In this document: in pieces, positions 39,001-46,826 of the stretch
Numbering within the stretch: position 1 is the first letter of the stretch
Layout of the letters: the number at the start of each line of letters is the position of its first letter
Assembly (NCBI RefSeq): GCF_018275325.1
Contig: NZ_JAGVQR010000003.1
Coordinates: 248,001-312,000 of the forward strand
DNA length: 64,000 nt
Source: Nocardioides palaemonis
GTDB lineage: Bacteria > Actinomycetota > Actinomycetes > Propionibacteriales > Nocardioidaceae
Reading direction: 5' to 3'
Program-made: the position numbers and the translations under genes
The notes under the pieces: model-generated
The model's input: only the letters and a program-made list of their open reading frames with translations
Database searches by the model: none
What the model was told of the DNA's origin: nothing

Positions 39001-39429
39001 GTGTGGACCCGCACCGCGACCGCGGCCGACGCCGGCCGCGCCGTGACCACCCCGGCGAGCGCGCTCGTGAAGTTCGCCCTCACCGTGTCGGCCTACTCCG
39101 GCGTCGACCCGTCCTCGCCGGTGGCGGCCGTCGGCTCCACGACCGACCGCGGGACCACGCAGCACACCAGCCCCGCCCTCACCGCCGCCGCCGGTGCGTG
39201 GGTCCTCGAGTCGTGGTCGGACAAGTCCTCCTCGACCACGGACTGGACGGCACCCGCGGGCGCCACCGTCCGCGAGGAGGCCATCGGGGCGGGCGGCGGA
39301 CGCATCACGGCGCTGCTCGTCGACAGCAGCTCCGGGGTGCCGGCCGGCGGGGTCGGCGGGCGCACGGCCACCACGGACGCCGCGTCGAACGGCCTCAGCT
39401 GGACGGTGGTCCTGGCGCCGGCACCGTGA
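36016..39429 (+). CDS. Large secreted protein: beta-propeller, malectin-like and PKD domains
   Basis: A 1137-residue exported protein. The signal peptide (1-30) ends in an APATAA cleavage site. Residues about 35-420 contain repeats of the DUF5122/delta-60 type (VVGGTFTQV, VYVAGRFTRVNN, LLVGGTFTTA). Residues about 505-630 form a malectin-like carbohydrate-binding fold (RLFLANRCTC). A second propeller portion follows; a PKD domain lies at about 840-920 (YAWTFGDGGTATG). The last about 200 residues form a beta-rich domain with ITALLVDSSSG near the end. No sortase signal. It probably binds or is displayed on cell-surface or extracellular glycans. The ATG follows GGGGGAACG; the frame extends upstream but without signal-peptide sense. 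Confidence 0.85.
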   Translation: MTRSTTVLTALTGLLLAGLVATGPAPATAAPPGHDVMPSQVPAAGTPGFPNGEVLGIAQVGSTMVVGGTFTQVTPSGGATRAASGIVAFGATSGQLVGGFAPVLNGTVEDVLPGPDPGTVYVAGRFTRVNNVAQSHVTLLDVATGQVVAGFTPPATNGRIETMALARGRLLVGGTFTTAGGQQHRGLAALDPRTGALDAMMGVDVSGHHNDSGSGAQGAVGVRDMEPNGDGTALAVIGNFKQADGLPRDQAVLIDLSGTTARVDPDWRTRRYEPYCYNGVFDSYMRGLSVSPDGSFFVVATTGGGNPGTLCDNIARFEFDATGDDVQPTWASAAGGDTLWGVEVTENAVYVGGHQRWMNNHQGQDSNGQGAVPRAGLSAHDPDSGVPLSWNPGRNPRGEAAYAIHATPDGLWVGSNTVWIGNRQWRRERLAFFPLAGGVAPHPETTPGLPGDVLLGGRETVDQGNVLHRVNAGGPTLPAIDGGPAWAADDQATSPLRNANSNAAAYDPVPSVDATVPASTPRQVFDTERWSPNDDPQMSWDLPVQAGLPIQVRLFLANRCTCTSAAGQRAFDVSLEGQVVLDDLDLVAAAGDQRGTMRSFDLTSDGNVDLDFSHVVENPLVNAIEVVRRDLPPPTQAGSSLTAVPFDGTTAGAPVATDTRGVDWTSIRGAFVVGDTLFTAQTDGYLHRRTFTEDATGPDQRVDPYNDPRWSNVDTGSGNTYRGRVPDFYGQLGSLTGLTYAGDRIYYTRTGDATLRWRWFNADSGIVGSETFTAGGDRSWSDTGGLFVDGDTMYVVSRSSGDLLAVPFEDGPHGQAVLVDDTVDWRARAVFVGPGSTAPPPVNEAPTARFTATCDELTCTVDGSTSSDPEGDLASYAWTFGDGGTATGPLASHSYAGDGTYTIRLEVTDGSGASDATTRQVTVAADPPPAVSDIAFRASASATGNLTSPRVTVPGSVVAGDQLVLVGTFVDGVTVSDPAGWTRVAGEQQRGMTSTVWTRTATAADAGRAVTTPASALVKFALTVSAYSGVDPSSPVAAVGSTTDRGTTQHTSPALTAAAGAWVLESWSDKSSSTTDWTAPAGATVREEAIGAGGGRITALLVDSSSGVPAGGVGGRTATTDAASNGLSWTVVLAPAP

Positions 39430-39446
39430 CCGCGGCGGGCGGTGCC

Positions 39447-40619
39447 TCAGCGCCGGGCGACACCGTCGGCCCGGGCAGCGGCCGCGACCGCCTCGCGCAC
39501 CGCTCCGGGCACCCGCGGGTCGAACGGCGAGGGGATGACGAGGTCCTCGCGCAGGTCGTCGCCGACGAGCTCGGCGAGCGCCGTGGCGGCGGCGACCTTC
39601 ATCCCCTCGGTGATCGCCGTGGCGTGCACGTCGAAGGCGCCGCGGAAGATGCCGGGGAAGGCCAGCACGTTGTTGATCTGGTTCGGGAAGTCCGAGCGGC
39701 CGGTCGCCACCACGCGGGCGTACTTGTGGGCGAGGTCGGGGTGCACCTCGGGCGTCGGGTTGGCGAGGCCGAAGATGATCGCGTCGGGCGCCATGGAGGC
39801 GACGATCTCCTCGGGCACCTGCCCGCCGGAGACGCCGATGTAGACGTCGGCCCCGGCCATCACGTCGGCGAGGCTGCCGCGTCGGCCGTGCCGGTCGGCC
39901 GTGTCGCGGGCGAGCGCCGCCTTGACCTCGGTGAGGTCCGCGCGCTCGGAGTTGAGCACGCCCTGCCGGTCGAGCACGGCGATGTCGCGGATGCCGGCCT
40001 CGAGGAGGATCCGGGCGACCGCGACGCCCGCGGCGCCCGCGCCCTGCACGACCACGCGCACCGTCGACGGGTCGCGGCCGGTGAGGCGCAGTGCGTTGGT
40101 GAGCGCCGCGAGGGCGACGACGGCGGTGCCGTGCTGGTCGTCGTGGAAGACCGGGATGTCGAGGCGCTCCTTGAGCCGGGCCTCGATCTCGAAGCAGCGG
40201 GGCGCCGAGATGTCCTCGAGGTTGATCCCGCCGAAGCTCGGCGCCAGCCGGGCGACGGTCTCGATGATCTCCTCGGTGTCCGTGGTGTCGAGGCAGATCG
40301 GCACCGCGTCGACGCCGCCGAACTGCTTGAACAGCACCGCCTTGCCCTCCATCACCGGCATCGCGGCGGCGGGGCCGATGTCACCGAGGCCGAGGACGGC
40401 GGTGCCGTCGGTGACGACCGCGACCGTGTTGGGCACCCACGTGTAGTGCTGCGTCATCGACGGGTCGGCGGCGATCGCCTCGCACACCCGCGCCACGCCC
40501 GGCGTGTAGGCGAGGGAGAGCTCCTCCGGGCCGGCCAGCGCGGCCGTGGAGAGGATCTCCATCTTGCCGCCGAGGTGCAGGTCGAAGACCGGGTCGCCAG
40601 CGTGCGGGTGCGTTGCCAT
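39447..40619 (-). CDS. NAD(P)-dependent malic enzyme
   Basis: Decarboxylates malate to pyruvate. The 390-residue protein is the short bacterial type, with the N-terminal YTPGVARVCEAI, the metal-binding FEIEARLKERLDIPVFHDDQHGTA segment and the cofactor site VVQGAGAAGVAVARILLEAG (split here around GAGAAG). No C-terminal phosphotransacetylase domain. Whether it prefers NAD or NADP is not visible. Confidence 0.93.
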   Translation of the reverse strand: MATHPHAGDPVFDLHLGGKMEILSTAALAGPEELSLAYTPGVARVCEAIAADPSMTQHYTWVPNTVAVVTDGTAVLGLGDIGPAAAMPVMEGKAVLFKQFGGVDAVPICLDTTDTEEIIETVARLAPSFGGINLEDISAPRCFEIEARLKERLDIPVFHDDQHGTAVVALAALTNALRLTGRDPSTVRVVVQGAGAAGVAVARILLEAGIRDIAVLDRQGVLNSERADLTEVKAALARDTADRHGRRGSLADVMAGADVYIGVSGGQVPEEIVASMAPDAIIFGLANPTPEVHPDLAHKYARVVATGRSDFPNQINNVLAFPGIFRGAFDVHATAITEGMKVAAATALAELVGDDLREDLVIPSPFDPRVPGAVREAVAAAARADGVARR

Positions 40620-40639
40620 GCCGGCGATACTGGCACAGC

Positions 40640-41044
40640 TCAGGGCCTCCGGAGCCGCCGTCCCACGCGTGGTGAAGGCCACAGCCGCAGGCGTACGACG
40701 CCCAGCACGTCGTGGGTCGCGACCGGTCCGCGGTGGCGGGAGTCGACGCCCTCGTCGGGGTTGTCGCTGAGCAGCCACCACCCGGCCGTGCCGTCGCGCA
40801 GCGCCCGTGGCTCGACGGCCCGCTTCACCGCCAGGGTGCCGTCGACGAACCGGGCGACGACGAGGTCCCCGGGCCGCACCCGAGCGGCGTAGCGCACGAG
40901 CAGCCGGTCGCCCTCGCGCAGCGCGGGGAGCATCGAGCGGCCCCGCACGACCGCGGTCCCGAAGGGCGCGCGCGGACCACCACCCGGGCCATCACCCCGA
41001 CCTCCACCCTGGCGGGCGAGACCCCGCTGCCGACGCCGCTCCAC
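40640..41044 (-). CDS. sodX: Nickel superoxide dismutase maturation protease
   Basis: S26-type peptidase that removes the SodN leader so that the nickel hook becomes N-terminal. The catalytic Ser is in GRSMLPAL and the Lys in LAVKRAV. No membrane helix is obvious. The start is uncertain: GTG at 41044 gives 134 residues, and GTG at 40948 gives 102. Its position divergent from sodN is the standard arrangement. Confidence 0.85.
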   Translation of the reverse strand: MERRRQRGLARQGGGRGDGPGGGPRAPFGTAVVRGRSMLPALREGDRLLVRYAARVRPGDLVVARFVDGTLAVKRAVEPRALRDGTAGWWLLSDNPDEGVDSRHRGPVATHDVLGVVRLRLWPSPRVGRRLRRP

Positions 41045-41050
41045 GCGGAG

Positions 41051-41056
41051 TAGTGT
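41051..41056 (+). promoter_or_regulatory. -10 box upstream of sodN
   Basis: TAGTGT, about 40 nt before the sodN ATG; the same hexamer occurs upstream of tRNA-Arg. No Nur-like operator was recognised nearby. Confidence 0.4.
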
Positions 41057-41097
41057 CGCAGCCAGATGCAGTCCCCTGTCTGACCGAGAGGAACCCG

Positions 41098-41499
41098 ATG
41101 CTTCGCCACCTGCTTGCCCCGACCGTCGAGGTCTCCGCCCACTGCGACCTGCCCTGCGGCGTCTACGACCCCGCCCAGGCACGCATCGAGGCCGAGTCCA
41201 TCAAGGCGATCATCGCCAAGGTCGCCGACAACGACGACCCGGACTTCCGCACCCGCGCGATCGTGATCAAGGAGCAGCGCTCCGAGCTGGTCAAGCACCA
41301 CCTGTGGGTGCTCTGGACCGACTACTTCAAGCCCCCGCACTTCGAGAAGTACCCGCAGCTGCACACGCTGGTCAACGAGGCCACCAAGCTCGCGGGCGCC
41401 TCCGGCACCAAGGGCGAGCTCGACGCGGCCAAGGCCGACGAGCTGCTCGCGAAGATCGACGAGATCGCGGAGATCTTCTGGGAGACGAAGAAGGCCTGA
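41098..41499 (+). CDS. sodN: Nickel superoxide dismutase
   Basis: Dismutates superoxide with a Ni(II/III) centre. The 133-residue precursor has a 14-residue leader and then the nickel hook HCDLPCGVYDP (His15, Cys16 and Cys20), which becomes N-terminal after cleavage by SodX. The rest is the expected four-helix bundle. A GAGAGGAA ribosome-binding site precedes the ATG. Confidence 0.97.
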   Translation: MLRHLLAPTVEVSAHCDLPCGVYDPAQARIEAESIKAIIAKVADNDDPDFRTRAIVIKEQRSELVKHHLWVLWTDYFKPPHFEKYPQLHTLVNEATKLAGASGTKGELDAAKADELLAKIDEIAEIFWETKKA

Positions 41500-41527
41500 A
41501 CGGACACCGCGGAGCGGGGGCCGTTCT

Positions 41528-41582
41528 GGCCTTCTTCCCGCGGCTTGCCGCTCCGGCCTTCTTCTCAGCGGCTTGCCGCTCC
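41528..41582. repeat. Tandem 27/28-nt repeat after sodN
   Basis: Two adjacent copies, GGCCTTCTTCCCGCGGCTTG... and GGCCTTCTTCTCAGCGGCTTG..., differ at two or three bases. Each holds a small GCGGC-TT-GCCGC dyad. Confidence 0.75.
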
Positions 41583-41620
41583 GGTCTGAGCTGACCCCGT
41601 CTCCGTCACGCTGCCGTTGA

Positions 41621-41645
41621 CGCCCCGGCCCCCGCGGCCGGGGCG
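41621..41645 (+). terminator. Terminator of sodN
   Basis: A perfect 10-bp stem CGCCCCGGCC/GGCCGGGGCG with a 5-nt loop, 121 nt after the sodN stop. Confidence 0.65.
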
Positions 41646-41669
41646 TCGTCGTACCCCGAGGAGGACGCC

Positions 41670-42302
41670 GTGATCGAGGAGGTCGCGCTGCCCGACGGCA
41701 CCGGGGCCGTCGTCGTGCCCCTCCTCCCCCGCGACCGCGAGCAGCTGAGCGCCGCGTTCGACGAGCTCTCGCCCGAGACGCGGCGCAGCCGGTTCCTCGC
41801 ACCCGTGCGCCACCTCTCGCCGACCATGCTGGAGCACCTGGTCGACGACGTGGACGGCGTCGACCACGTGGCGCTCGTGCTGTGCGTCGAGACCGCGCCG
41901 GACACCTTCGACCCGGTCGCGCTGGCGCGGATCGTGCGCTACGCCGACGTGACCGACGCCGCCGACCTCGCCGTGACGGTGACCGACGCGTGGCAGGGCC
42001 GAGGCGTCGCGACCACGCTCCTCGACGTCCTCGTGCGCCACCGCCCGGCCGGGGTGACCCGCATCGAGACCGAGGTGCTCAAGGACAACCCGGCGTCGCT
42101 CGCCATGCTCCGCCGGCTCGGCCCGGTGACCCTGCACGACGACGGCGACGGCGCGTACGGCGTGGTGGTCGACCTCGACCCCGACGGCACGCGGCCGCCC
42201 GCGCCACCGGCGTCGCCGTCGCGGACCGCCCCGCTGCTGCGAGACCCGCACCACCGGCACGCGCTGCGGGTGCGCGACCAGGTGTGCCCCTGGTTGCGCT
42301 GA
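41670..42302 (+). CDS. GNAT-family N-acetyltransferase
   Basis: A 210-residue protein with the GNAT core: an N-terminal LSPETRRSRF motif and the acetyl-CoA loop DAWQGRGVATTLLDVL near residue 110. A Pro/Ala-rich C-terminal tail of about 40 residues follows. The substrate is unknown. The GTG follows GAGGAGGAC. Confidence 0.82.
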   Translation: MIEEVALPDGTGAVVVPLLPRDREQLSAAFDELSPETRRSRFLAPVRHLSPTMLEHLVDDVDGVDHVALVLCVETAPDTFDPVALARIVRYADVTDAADLAVTVTDAWQGRGVATTLLDVLVRHRPAGVTRIETEVLKDNPASLAMLRRLGPVTLHDDGDGAYGVVVDLDPDGTRPPAPPASPSRTAPLLRDPHHRHALRVRDQVCPWLR

Positions 42303-42380
42303 CCCGGAGCCGCAGGACGCGGGCGCCGGTTAGTGTGTGGCAAGCACACGAGCCTTCGGAGGACGGAGACGTTGACGCAG

Positions 42381-42794
42381 ATGGCAGATCACCACGGGGG
42401 CCGCGCCGACGTCGAGCTCCGGCTCCCTGCTGAGGGCGCGTACGCCTCGGTCGTGCGCACGACGGCCGCGGGCCTGGCCGCGCGGCTGGACTTCACCATC
42501 GACGACATCGAGGACCTGCGGATCGCGATCGGTGAGGCGAGCGCCCTGGTCATCCCCGAGGCCGATCCCGGCACCGACCTGGTGGCGCGGTTCTACTTCG
42601 GCGCCGGCTCGCTCACCGTCACCCTCGAGGCCGAGGCGATGGACGACCCCCCGCTCGACACCGAGAGCTTCGCCTGGCAGGTGCTGGACACGATGGCGCA
42701 GGACGCTGCGGCCGGGTCCGAGGACGGGCGCTTCCGCGTCCGCTTCACCGTGACGTCGCAGGTCGCTGCGGGAACGACGGGTGCCGAGCTCTGA
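42381..42794 (+). CDS. RsbW-like anti-sigma factor (atypical)
   Basis: A 137-residue HATPase-fold protein directly upstream of a SigB/F-type sigma gene, hence its likely anti-sigma factor. The helix that carries the N box in RsbW/SpoIIAB (EAxxNA) reads IAIGEASALVI here, so the magnesium-binding Asn is missing; this variant is common in actinobacterial homologues as I recall. Binding without kinase activity is therefore possible. A TTG at 42372, closer to a GGAGG, is an alternative start. Confidence 0.75.
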   Translation: MADHHGGRADVELRLPAEGAYASVVRTTAAGLAARLDFTIDDIEDLRIAIGEASALVIPEADPGTDLVARFYFGAGSLTVTLEAEAMDDPPLDTESFAWQVLDTMAQDAAAGSEDGRFRVRFTVTSQVAAGTTGAEL

Positions 42795-42795
42795 C

Positions 42796-43599
42796 ATGAG
42801 CGACGTCACGGGGGACGACACGATGGAGGCACCGAGCGCGCTGGACCACGTCCGCGCGCGCAGCGCCGAGCTGTTCGCGGTCCTGCACGACCCGGGAGCA
42901 GGCGCGCCCGACCGCGCGGCCGCGCGCGAGGACCTGGTGCACCTGCACCTCACGCTGGTCGAGCACTGCGCGCGTCGCTTCCGCAACCGCGGTGAGCCGT
43001 TCGAGGACCTGGTCCAGGTCGGCACGATCGGCCTGATCAAGGCGGTCGACCGGTTCGAGACCGACCGCGGCGTCGAGTTCTCCACCTACGCCACGCCGAC
43101 GGTGATCGGCGAGATCAAGCGCCACTTCCGCGACAAGGGGTGGGCGATCCGGGTGCCGCGGCGCCTGCAGGAGCTGCGGATGCAGATCGGCGGCGCCACC
43201 GGCGAGCTCACCCAGAAGCTGGGCCGCTCCCCGACGCCGCGCGAGCTCGCCGAGGTCATCGGCTGCAGCGTCGAGGAGGTCATGGAGGGCATCGAGTCCT
43301 CGCACGCCTACGCGACGCTGTCGCTCGACGCGTCCGACGACTCCGACGACGGGCCGCCCGCGATGCTCGCCAGCCTCGGGGTCGAGGACGCCAACATCGA
43401 GCACGTCGAGATCCGCGAGTCGATCAAGCCGCTCCTCGAGGGCCTCGGCGAGCGGGAGAAGCGGATCCTGCTGCTGCGCTTCTTCAAGAACATGACCCAG
43501 TCGCAGATCGCCGAGGAGATCGGCGTCTCGCAGATGCACGTCTCGCGGCTGCTCACCCGCACCCTCACCCAGCTGCGAACCTCGCTCGAGCAGGACTAG
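42796..43599 (+). CDS. SigB/SigF/SigG-family RNA polymerase sigma factor
   Basis: A 267-residue group III sigma factor with regions 2 (FEDLVQVGTIGLIKAVDRFETDRGVEFSTYA), 3 (RRLQELRMQIG) and 4 (MTQSQIAEEIGVSQMHVSRLLTRTL). It lies 1 nt after the RsbW-like gene, forming the usual anti-sigma/sigma operon of the general stress or developmental response. A GTG at 42781 is an alternative start. Confidence 0.92.
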   Translation: MSDVTGDDTMEAPSALDHVRARSAELFAVLHDPGAGAPDRAAAREDLVHLHLTLVEHCARRFRNRGEPFEDLVQVGTIGLIKAVDRFETDRGVEFSTYATPTVIGEIKRHFRDKGWAIRVPRRLQELRMQIGGATGELTQKLGRSPTPRELAEVIGCSVEEVMEGIESSHAYATLSLDASDDSDDGPPAMLASLGVEDANIEHVEIRESIKPLLEGLGEREKRILLLRFFKNMTQSQIAEEIGVSQMHVSRLLTRTLTQLRTSLEQD

Positions 43600-43991
43600 A
43601 GCACGCGGTCGGGGTCGTCGACCTCGAGCACCTTCGTGCTGGCGGGGTGGACGAGGCCCGCGATGACCACGACGCCGACGACGGCGAGCACCGCCGAGAG
43701 CACCCGGGTCGGGTCGGCCCACAGGTTCCAGGCCAGCCCGAGGACGATCAGCTGCGCCATCACGACCGGTCCGCGGGCCCACCGGCGCGCCCGCCACAGG
43801 GACCAGGCGCACCACCCGAGCCCCGCGGCCGCGGCCAGGAAGAACGCCGTCGTCGTCACGCCCATGGTGAGCCGGACGGCGCGGAGGTTGGCCAGCTCGA
43901 GCAGGCCGAGCCCGGCCATCACCACGGCCTCGACCGCCGTCACCGAGGCGGCGACCACCAGCGGCGGCGGGATGCGGGGCGTCTCGGACAC
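43596..43991 (-). CDS. Small integral membrane protein
   Basis: A 131-residue protein with four hydrophobic helices and a polar C-terminal tail (VHPASTKVLEVDD). No family motif recognised. Its TAG shares the palindrome CTAG with the stop of the convergent sigma gene (3-4 nt overlap). Leaderless start from TAGGGT. Confidence 0.7.
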   Translation of the reverse strand: MSETPRIPPPLVVAASVTAVEAVVMAGLGLLELANLRAVRLTMGVTTTAFFLAAAAGLGWCAWSLWRARRWARGPVVMAQLIVLGLAWNLWADPTRVLSAVLAVVGVVVIAGLVHPASTKVLEVDDPDRVL

Positions 43992-43998
43992 GGCCGCA

Positions 43999-44004
43999 AC
44001 CCTA
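43999..44004 (-). promoter_or_regulatory. -10 box of the 43991 gene (leaderless)
   Basis: TAGGGT on the minus strand ends 7 nt before the GTG at 43991. The rest of 44005-44178 is the long upstream region of whiB; a TTGTGT-N17-CAGTCT at 44045-44073 is a weak promoter candidate. Confidence 0.5.
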
Positions 44005-44178
44005 GTCGGGGGCAGGTTGTGACGGACACGACCACCCTCGGGGGTTGTGTGAACGATCAAGTCTTGCCAGTCTGGTCGCTGCGCCACGTGCTCACGCACG
44101 CCCCCGTCGGCGCCCGGGCCAGCTGATCGTCCGCAAACAGCACCAGCCTGTGACGTAGAAAGAGGGATCCCCCACCCC

Positions 44179-44430
44179 ATGGATTGGCGCAGCCGCTCTG
44201 CATGCCTCGACGAGGACCCTGAGCTGTTCTTCCCGATCGGCAACACCGGTCCCGCGATCCTCCAGATCGAGGAGGCGAAGCAGGTGTGTCGTCGGTGCGA
44301 GGTGCGCGAGCAGTGCCTCGCCTGGGCCCTCGAGGCGGGCCAGGACCACGGCGTCTGGGGTGGCCTCAGCGAGGACGAGCGTCGCGCGCTCAAGCGCCGC
44401 AACGCCCGCGCCCGCATCCGCACCGCCTGA
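44179..44430 (+). CDS. WhiB-family iron-sulfur regulator (WhiB1-like)
   Basis: An 83-residue 4Fe-4S protein with ligands C9, C37, C40 and C46, the GVWGG turn and a basic C-terminus (RRALKRRNARARIR) for DNA. Size and neighbour (pdtaS) match WhiB1 (Rv3219) of mycobacteria, an essential NO-responsive regulator that binds the principal sigma factor. Confidence 0.93.
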   Translation: MDWRSRSACLDEDPELFFPIGNTGPAILQIEEAKQVCRRCEVREQCLAWALEAGQDHGVWGGLSEDERRALKRRNARARIRTA

Positions 44431-44445
44431 CCACGACCCAGCCGC

Positions 44446-45924
44446 TCAGTCGAGCGGCAGGTCCGCCTGGACCCGCGTGCCGCGCACGCCCGGCCCGATC
44501 TCGAGGACTCCCCCGAGCTCGGACTCCACCAGCGTGCGCACGATCGACAGGCCCAGCTGGGTCGAGGCGTCCACGTCGAACCCCGGCGGGAGGCCCTGGC
44601 CGTCGTCCTCGACGACGACGTGCAGCCGGCTGACGATCCGGCGCGCGGTGACCACCACGCGCCCGACCTCGGGGCGTCCCTCCGGGGGCGCCTCAGCGTA
44701 GCCGTGCTCCACGGCGTTCTGCAGGACCTCCGTGAGCACCATGGCCAGCGGCGTCGCCGCCTCGGACGGCAGCTTGCCGAAGGACCCCTCGCGGACCACC
44801 CGCACCGGCACCTCGACGCCGCTCACGTCGACGACCATCGACCCGAGCCGGTCGGCGATCGCGTCGAAGTCGACGGTCTCCTCGACCGCGTGGCTCAGCG
44901 TCTCGTGGACGATCGCGATCGATCCCACCCGGCGCACCGCCTCCTCGAGCGCGGCCTTCGCGTCGTCGGCGGACGTACGTCGTGCCTGCAGGCGCAGCAG
45001 CGCCGCCACCGTCTGCAGGTTGTTCTTCACGCGGTGGTGGATCTCGCGGATCGTGACGTCCTTGGTCACCAGCTCGCGGTCGCGTCGGCGCAGCTCGGTC
45101 ACGTCGCGCACCAGCAGCAGCGCGCCGCTGCGCTCGCCGAGCGGCCGCAGCGGGATGCTGCGGACGATGAGGGTCACCTCGTCGGTGCCGACCTCGGTCT
45201 CGCGGCCGTCCCGGCCGCCGAGCACCGCGCTGAGCGTCTCCTCGTCCGGGCGCCGGCGCGGGGGCACCAGGTCGCGGGTGAGGTCGGCGAGCACCAGGCC
45301 TGACAGGTCGCCCTGCAGCCCGAGACGGCGGTAGGCCGAGAGGCCGTTGGGGCTGGCGTAGACCACGCGCCCTGCGGCGTCCAGGCGGACGAAGCCGTCC
45401 CCGACGCGCGGCGAGTCGGCGTGGTCGCTGCGCTGCCCCGACAGCGGGAAGTGGCCGGCGGCGATCATCTGGGTGAGCTCCGCAGCGGTCTGCAGGTAGC
45501 TCAGCTCGAGCCGGCTCGGCGTGCGGACGCCGATCAGGTTGGTGTTGCGCGCCACCAGCGCGATCACCGTTCCGGCGCGCCGCACCGGGATCACCTCGAC
45601 CCGCACCGGTACGTCGTCGCGCCACTCGGGGTCACCCTCGCGGACCAGGCGCCCCGAGGCGAGGGCCTCGTCGAGCATCCGGCGCCGTCCCGTCGGGATG
45701 AAGGTGCCGAGCACGTCGTCCACGAGCGCCGTCGGGCCGGTCGTCGGGCGCATCTGCCCGCCCGCCCAGTAGCCCCGGCCCTCCCGGTCGGGGAGCCACA
45801 GCACCAGGTCGGCGAAGGACAGGTCGGCGAGGATCTGCCAGTCCGCCATGAGCAGCTGCAGCCAGGCCATGTCGTCCTCGACCAGGTCGGTGTGGGCTCG
45901 CACGAGCTCGTGGAGTGAGGGCAC
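44446..45924 (-). CDS. pdtaS: Sensor histidine kinase (PdtaS-like)
   Basis: A 492-residue soluble kinase. GAF-like domain (about 1-145), PAS domain (about 175-285), then HisKA_2 with the phospho-acceptor motif REIHHRVKNNLQ near residue 296 and a HATPase domain (QNAVEHG, VEDDGQGLPPG, LGLSIVRTLVESELGG). The order and the whiB1 neighbour match M. tuberculosis PdtaS, which signals to the RNA-binding antiterminator PdtaR encoded elsewhere. Leaderless GTG start. Confidence 0.92.
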   Translation of the reverse strand: MPSLHELVRAHTDLVEDDMAWLQLLMADWQILADLSFADLVLWLPDREGRGYWAGGQMRPTTGPTALVDDVLGTFIPTGRRRMLDEALASGRLVREGDPEWRDDVPVRVEVIPVRRAGTVIALVARNTNLIGVRTPSRLELSYLQTAAELTQMIAAGHFPLSGQRSDHADSPRVGDGFVRLDAAGRVVYASPNGLSAYRRLGLQGDLSGLVLADLTRDLVPPRRRPDEETLSAVLGGRDGRETEVGTDEVTLIVRSIPLRPLGERSGALLLVRDVTELRRRDRELVTKDVTIREIHHRVKNNLQTVAALLRLQARRTSADDAKAALEEAVRRVGSIAIVHETLSHAVEETVDFDAIADRLGSMVVDVSGVEVPVRVVREGSFGKLPSEAATPLAMVLTEVLQNAVEHGYAEAPPEGRPEVGRVVVTARRIVSRLHVVVEDDGQGLPPGFDVDASTQLGLSIVRTLVESELGGVLEIGPGVRGTRVQADLPLD

Positions 45925-45930
45925 GCAGGC

Positions 45931-45936
45931 AGCCTA
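45931..45936 (-). promoter_or_regulatory. -10 box of pdtaS (leaderless)
   Basis: TAGGCT on the minus strand ends 6 nt before the GTG at 45924. Confidence 0.6.
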
Positions 45937-45961
45937 GGGGGCTGGCTGGCAGGATGGGTCC

Positions 45962-46801
45962 ATGGCGATCGGGTACTGGAACCAGGTGCAGGCGGCCGGG
46001 TTCGAGGTCCCGTCGGACCGGCCGCTCGACGACCTGACCGCCGAGCTGACGACGATGCTCGGCTCCACCGACCCGGAGGTCCGCGACGGCACCGCCTACC
46101 CCGCGCTCGCCACCTGGATCGAGCGCGGCGTCTACGACGACCTGCTGATCGGGCTCGGCGACGGCATGGTGGCGGGGCTGGGCGTCGGGCTCGGCGAGCG
46201 CGGCACCGACACGGTCTTCCGCCGCAGCTTCAGTGCGCTGGTGCTCGCCGAGTGCCTGAGCCGTGACAACGAGCAGCACCTCCTCCCGGGCGCCAAGGTG
46301 ATGGAGTGGGGCGACCGGATCGCGGTCTGGTTCCTCGACGAGCAGGACGCCCGCGGCTTCGTCCCCGGCAAGGGCTGGGCGCACGCCGTCGCCCACGGCG
46401 CCGACACCATCGGTGCGCTCGCCGGGTCGCCCCACCTGGCCGGCCCCGAGCACGCGGTCCTGCTCGACGTCCTCGCCGAGCGGCTGCTCCAGCAGCCCGC
46501 CGACGAGCCGCTCGCGTCCGGCGAGCCCGACCGGGTCGCGTCGGCGACGATGAAGGTGCTGCGCCGCAACACCCTCGGCACCGACGTGCTCGAGCCGTGG
46601 ATCCACCGCGTCGCCGCCGCCGGCAACCCCTTCCGCGGGCCGGTCGACGACGACCCGTTCGCCCCGACCGCCACCGCCCAGGCCTTCCTGCGGGCGCTGT
46701 TCGTGCACCTGTCGCTGGCGCCCGACCCCCCGCTCGTGCGCCCCGACCTGCTCCTCGTCCTCATCGACGCGCTCCGGATGTCGAACGCCCCCTACCTCTG
46801 A
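45962..46801 (+). CDS. DUF2785-family protein
   Basis: A 279-residue helical protein with the DUF2785 pattern (YPALATWIERGVYDD, GWAHAVAHGADTIGALA, the His-rich centre of the family). Function unknown. Convergent/divergent neighbours suggest it is transcribed alone. Confidence 0.7.
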   Translation: MAIGYWNQVQAAGFEVPSDRPLDDLTAELTTMLGSTDPEVRDGTAYPALATWIERGVYDDLLIGLGDGMVAGLGVGLGERGTDTVFRRSFSALVLAECLSRDNEQHLLPGAKVMEWGDRIAVWFLDEQDARGFVPGKGWAHAVAHGADTIGALAGSPHLAGPEHAVLLDVLAERLLQQPADEPLASGEPDRVASATMKVLRRNTLGTDVLEPWIHRVAAAGNPFRGPVDDDPFAPTATAQAFLRALFVHLSLAPDPPLVRPDLLLVLIDALRMSNAPYL

Positions 46802-46813
46802 GGGCCGAGCCGT

Positions 46814-46819
46814 TAGCCT
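46814..46819 (+). promoter_or_regulatory. -10 box of the 46827 gene (leaderless)
   Basis: TAGCCT ends 7 nt before the ATG at 46827. Confidence 0.6.
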
Positions 46820-46826
46820 GCGTGGC

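Noticed and set aside
44005..44178. CRP-type operator upstream of whiB
   Set aside because: The TGAACGATCA dyad has the wrong spacing for TGTGA-N6-TCACA, so I do not call it.
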